Positions 6,094 to 9,260 of a stretch of DNA of 9,260 bases are shown here, in pieces; the stretch's first letter is position 1, and the number at the start of each line of letters is the position of its first letter. The notes under the pieces are model-generated. The model was not told the DNA's origin and searched no databases. It was given only the letters and a program-made list of their open reading frames with translations. The translations under genes and the position numbers were made by a program. This DNA is from Clostridia bacterium (lineage in GTDB: Bacteria > Bacillota > Clostridia > SK-Y3 > JACMMQ01), in NCBI GenBank assembly GCA_014378955.1, contig JACMMQ010000323.1:1-9260 (forward strand). Reading direction: 5' to 3'.

Positions 6094-6124
6094 TATTATA
6101 TGAAACTGTTAAAATAGGTATGCA
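6094..6124 (-). promoter_or_regulatory. Candidate sigma-G type promoter of ytxC
   Basis: TGCATA (6119-6124) and TATAATA (6094-6100) on the minus strand are 18 nt apart, fitting the remembered sigma-G pattern YGHATR-N18-CATNHTA at all but one position. The same DNA contains a sigma-A-like TATAAT, but no acceptable TTGACA-like hexamer lies 16-18 nt upstream, which favours the sporulation reading. Transcription would start near 6087, directly before the ribosome site, leaving a very short leader. Confidence 0.45.
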
Positions 6125-6218
6125 GTTGGGACAAAACTGATAGCATGAAAATATTGACAATACATTCACTATCTCCCTTTATTATATGTTTTTAAGAGAG
6201 ATGCGTGACGAATATGGT

Positions 6219-8474
6219 TTAAAGCGTGACTGTATGGTAGGGTATTTGTAAACTGTTGAGTAAAGCCTGCTCTCTATTGTGGCAAGTCATTAAAATAATT
6301 TGCCGCTCACTTGCCAAACGCCCCAAAACCCTTAAAATGTTTGATAAACGCACATCGTCAAACTGTGCAAACGGTTCATCTAATAAAAATGGGAGCGTCT
6401 CATGCTGTGACAAAAGCCTGGCAGCCGCTAAACGGTACGCAAAATACAGCTGGTCTAGTGTGCCATTGCTTAAGCTATCCATCTTTATAATGCCACTACG
6501 CAAATCCTGTACGGTCATGACGAATTTATCATTTGTATTGACGCTTGTGTATTTTTGATTTGTAATGTCCGCTAGAATTTCACCTGCGATATGATTAAGG
6601 CGTGGTGTGAAATCTGTTTGCATTTCCGAAACTGAATGCGCGAGCACTTCAAGTGCTGTTGTGATGGCGGTCTTTGTTTGGTTCAATTGCTTTTGCTCGT
6701 CTAAAGCAACTTTGATCATCTCTTCTATATCCCCTGGGTGGACGTAATCAACTGAAAGCATGTCTATCTCTTTTTGTTGGGATGACAGTGCAATTTCTGC
6801 CTCATTGATTTGCTTTTGCAATTGCATGGTAAATTGGTCGATTTGTTCAATGGAAGCGTGCGGATGTAATGTGGCAGGTAAATTTTTAGCTTCTACCACA
6901 AAATCCTCTTTTTGTTCGACATTTTGCACCACATGCTCAAGGGCTGATATTGCTGATGTGAGTGCTTGTTGTTCGGTCTTGCACTGCTTGAGCTGATGAT
7001 AATTTTGCGTCATCATTTCAAAATCGGTAAGCAGCTTTGCAATGACGGCATGGGTATTTTCTTGGGTAATTGGGCAATACGGTTGACATTTATGAACAAG
7101 CTCAAGCAACTCAACTTTTAGCTCGCCTTGTAAAATACCTTCACTGTTTTGTTGCTGATTATAATGATAGATTTGCATTTCTAGTTCATTTTTCGCGCTA
7201 TTATATTGGTTTATGCGTACAGATAGACTTGTCTTTTCATTTTCAAGGTGAGCGATGCCTTGCATAACCCTTTTTGATTTTGTTTTTTGCCAAAAAAACA
7301 GTATCGGCACAACGACTAGGAAACCCAATAAAAAGGGCGATAAAAACATGCCAAAAATTGTCAATATAAAGCATAGCACTTGTGCAATGATCGCAAGCAT
7401 TTTTGTTGATTTATTTGTTTGTGAAAGCCGTTCAATTTCTAATACGATTTGTCTCTCACGCAGTAGGTCGTCCGTTGCTTCCGCTTGCACAAGCGCTGAT
7501 TGCTTCATTTCTATTTGCTTTTTCGCTTGTAATAATAAAACCTTTTGCTTCGCCAATGCCTGCTCTTTTGCACTTGCTTGCTGATATTTCGAGGATATAC
7601 CTTGTAGCTCGTGTGCGGTTAAGCTTGCAATTTGACGAAAGTTTTGTGCGGATTGCTCCAATACTTGTGCCTTTTTGGTTAATTGTAATAATTGCTGTTT
7701 TTTCTCTTGATATTCCGATAATAAAACACGTTGACGATTGCTTTTAAGCTGTCCCAGACTTTCTAGCTGTAGTCGTGCTTTAGAAATATCCAATGTCAAA
7801 GCATCAATTTCTTCATTACAACGCTTTAACCTTGCAGCGGTAGCATCTGCTTGCAGCTTTTGTGCTTTAAGCTGCTCGATGGATGCGATGAGCGTTGCCG
7901 CTTTTTTGTAGGAATTTTTTCTGCCTGTACCTATATCTTCTGCACTTTGGTTTAAATATTTCACTGCCTTTTGATAATCAATGTCCTCATCACCAAACTG
8001 GCTCAAATTCACCAAGCGCTTGAGTAAATCCTGTCCGAGCTTCGGGTCTACCGCAAGCGTCGCCTGTTTGATCCAAACTGTAGATAAAAAAGTAGCTTTG
8101 GTCAACCCGATTTGTTGCTCTAAAACATTCAACACATTGGACGTATTGGAAAAGTTGTTGGATATATCTTGATACGGCGAATTTTGATAGCATTCAGTGC
8201 CAAACTTTTTGGTCTTTTTTTGCGAAATGGTGTAAGCCGTGCCGTCGTCTAAGGTATAAGTAAGCTGTGAAATGCCATACTGTCCAGTTAACCACGGTCT
8301 ATAATGGTCCTCTTCCCCTTTATCAAAGCCATAGAAAAGGGCTTTGAGCAATGTCCATAGCGTAGATTTTCCAGTTTCATTTTGACCACAAATGACATTG
8401 ATGCCATTTTCAAATGTGCATGTGTGATGCTCGAATTTTCCAAAACCATTTAAAATGACTTGCTCAAATTTCAT
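6219..8474 (-). CDS. YhaN/SbcC-like ABC-type ATPase with membrane hairpin in the coiled coil
   Basis: The 751-residue protein has the SMC/Rad50-like layout. The N-terminal half of the ATPase head has Walker A GQNETGKST (30-38). Long coiled coils run at about 190-350 and 400-610. The C-terminal half has the signature LSNGTLDQLYFAYR (668-681), Walker B FLLDEPFAQFDD (696-707) and a switch His in MTCHNREQ (729-736). Between the coils, where SbcC and Rad50 carry a zinc hook, residues 359-396 are two closely spaced hydrophobic segments, as I recall for B. subtilis YhaN. The family partners with an SbcD-like nuclease in DNA end processing; here the partner gene lies 18 nt upstream, so the two probably form a complex, possibly at the membrane. 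It is shorter than B. subtilis YhaN (about 960 aa). ATG 8474 follows GGGGGG (8481-8486). I see no convincing terminator after it. Confidence 0.88.
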   Translation of the reverse strand: MKFEQVILNGFGKFEHHTCTFENGINVICGQNETGKSTLWTLLKALFYGFDKGEEDHYRPWLTGQYGISQLTYTLDDGTAYTISQKKTKKFGTECYQNSPYQDISNNFSNTSNVLNVLEQQIGLTKATFLSTVWIKQATLAVDPKLGQDLLKRLVNLSQFGDEDIDYQKAVKYLNQSAEDIGTGRKNSYKKAATLIASIEQLKAQKLQADATAARLKRCNEEIDALTLDISKARLQLESLGQLKSNRQRVLLSEYQEKKQQLLQLTKKAQVLEQSAQNFRQIASLTAHELQGISSKYQQASAKEQALAKQKVLLLQAKKQIEMKQSALVQAEATDDLLRERQIVLEIERLSQTNKSTKMLAIIAQVLCFILTIFGMFLSPFLLGFLVVVPILFFWQKTKSKRVMQGIAHLENEKTSLSVRINQYNSAKNELEMQIYHYNQQQNSEGILQGELKVELLELVHKCQPYCPITQENTHAVIAKLLTDFEMMTQNYHQLKQCKTEQQALTSAISALEHVVQNVEQKEDFVVEAKNLPATLHPHASIEQIDQFTMQLQKQINEAEIALSSQQKEIDMLSVDYVHPGDIEEMIKVALDEQKQLNQTKTAITTALEVLAHSVSEMQTDFTPRLNHIAGEILADITNQKYTSVNTNDKFVMTVQDLRSGIIKMDSLSNGTLDQLYFAYRLAAARLLSQHETLPFLLDEPFAQFDDVRLSNILRVLGRLASERQIILMTCHNREQALLNSLQIPYHTVTL

Positions 8475-8492
8475 TAAAATCCCCCCTTTTCG

Positions 8493-9260
8493 CTAATTTT
8501 GTAACGCTTCTAAACCAAATAATAACGCTTGCTCAAGCATGGCTTTTTCACCTGGTTGCTTGGTATTCGCAATTTTCTCTAGCATTTTACGTGCAAAAAT
8601 ACCCATAAGGTTTTGCTGGTTAACAATTTCATCCAAATCAATGGACAAGGTGGTTTGATCTTCAATACGCACAAAAAAGCACTCGATAAGCCGTCCCGTT
8701 AACAATGGCAAATCAAGCTCCAAGGTTTTATCTCTTTTGCCAATTAAAACAATTTTAACGAGGTTGTCCTTAAAGGTACTAACCGCATGTAATAACGTCT
8801 CCAATGCTTCAAAGGTAGAAACACCCGTTACATCGCATGTATGGGTGATGCATGAGCGTTTTTGTAACGGTGTAAAGGCAGTGGATAGCGTACCATCCTC
8901 CGATATTTCACCTACAATCACACCGTGCTCGCCTGGCTCGTCAAAGCCAAACGGTTCAGGACTGCCAGCATAGGCAACGGTACCGTTTTCAAAGGTTTTG
9001 TACGCATGTACATGACCCAGTGCAACATAGTTGAATTGTTTTGCTTTGAGCGATTGGCTACTAATCGGATGGTATTCGCATTCACCAATTGCATCCATTG
9101 TGCCATGTGTAACGAGTATGTTATACGCGGTTTTATCATTTTTTTGTATGCTTGTGACCATGGACTGATATTGTGTCGTTTGCGAAAAGCCCACCGCATG
9201 CACCGTAAGGTTTAAATGCTCAAGCACAAAGGCTTTGGGATTGCTATCAATGATATGAAC
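8493..9260 (-). CDS. YhaO/SbcD-like metallophosphoesterase (DNA exonuclease family), 5' end outside window
   Basis: The last 255 residues are visible and the frame is open to base 9260, so the N-terminal metal-binding motifs (DxH and GDxxD) lie outside; a GTG at 9227 is internal, not the start. The visible part begins VHIIDSNPK and contains two later motifs of the calcineurin-like phosphoesterase fold: NILVTHG (about residues 47-53) and ALGHVHAY (80-87), followed by AYAGSPEPFGFDEPGEHGV, a pattern typical of SbcD/Mre11-type nucleases. Residues after about 125 form the cap and C-terminal region, which in the family contacts DNA and the coiled-coil ATPase. The next gene, 18 nt on, is the matching ATPase, as in the B. 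subtilis yhaO-yhaN pair. Whether it acts as a nuclease in repair is inferred from the family. Confidence 0.88.
   Translation of the reverse strand, partial: VHIIDSNPKAFVLEHLNLTVHAVGFSQTTQYQSMVTSIQKNDKTAYNILVTHGTMDAIGECEYHPISSQSLKAKQFNYVALGHVHAYKTFENGTVAYAGSPEPFGFDEPGEHGVIVGEISEDGTLSTAFTPLQKRSCITHTCDVTGVSTFEALETLLHAVSTFKDNLVKIVLIGKRDKTLELDLPLLTGRLIECFFVRIEDQTTLSIDLDEIVNQQNLMGIFARKMLEKIANTKQPGEKAMLEQALLFGLEALQN

Noticed and set aside
6162..6200. Imperfect stem ATCTCTC/GGGAGAT after the YhaN-like gene as a terminator
   Set aside because: Loop of about 18 nt, one wobble pair and no T run follows it.
7403..7747. Plus-strand open frame of 114 codons
   Set aside because: It lies wholly inside the coiled coil of the ATPase gene on the other strand, has no ribosome site and no recognisable motif; low-complexity coding on one strand opens frames on the other.
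1..9260. tRNA, rRNA, CRISPR array, phage or insertion sequence genes
   Set aside because: No cloverleaf, regularly spaced repeats, transposase or phage motifs were seen on either strand.

Overview
The window looks like chromosome from a low-GC, spore-forming member of the Firmicutes, most likely the Clostridia. The grounds are the sporulation genes pdaB and ytxC, the Bacillus/Clostridium-type EndoAI-EndoA module next to alanine racemase, G-rich Shine-Dalgarno sites, and sigma-A promoters close to consensus. I could not fix the genus. Every gene I can support is on the minus strand, so transcription runs from high to low coordinates.

Layout in transcription order: (1) 9260-6219 holds a YhaO/SbcD-like metallophosphoesterase (5' end cut by the window edge) followed 18 nt later by a YhaN/SbcC-like ABC ATPase with a membrane hairpin inside its coiled coil. 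(2) 6124-5162 holds ytxC, a probable sporulation gene, with a candidate forespore (sigma-G type) promoter and a clean intrinsic terminator. (3) 5139-3147-1981 starts at an extended -10 promoter and carries acpS, nnr and alr: holo-ACP synthase, NAD(P)HX repair enzyme and alanine racemase. acpS and nnr share one base at a TGATG junction. (4) 1934-675 starts at a second, near-perfect sigma-A promoter and carries the antitoxin ndoAI, the toxin ndoA (EndoA/MazF RNase) and a small secreted protein of unknown function, ending at an 11-bp-stem terminator. (5) 633-421 is a non-coding stretch built from about eight consecutive hairpins, probably a dispersed intergenic repeat. (6) 388-1 is the start of pdaB, a spore polysaccharide deacetylase that runs off the left edge, also behind a candidate sigma-G type promoter.

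The acpS/alr/ndoAI/ndoA neighbourhood is the conserved one known from Bacillus subtilis (acpS-ydcC-alrA-ndoAI-ndoA); here nnr takes the place of ydcC. Shine-Dalgarno positions and family lengths move several starts inward from the longest open frame: ndoA becomes 116 aa, ndoAI 91, nnr 502, acpS 122 and ytxC 293 aa.

I did not find an obviously new defence or mobile system. The least explained items are the hairpin array at 421-633 and the secreted protein tied to the toxin operon.
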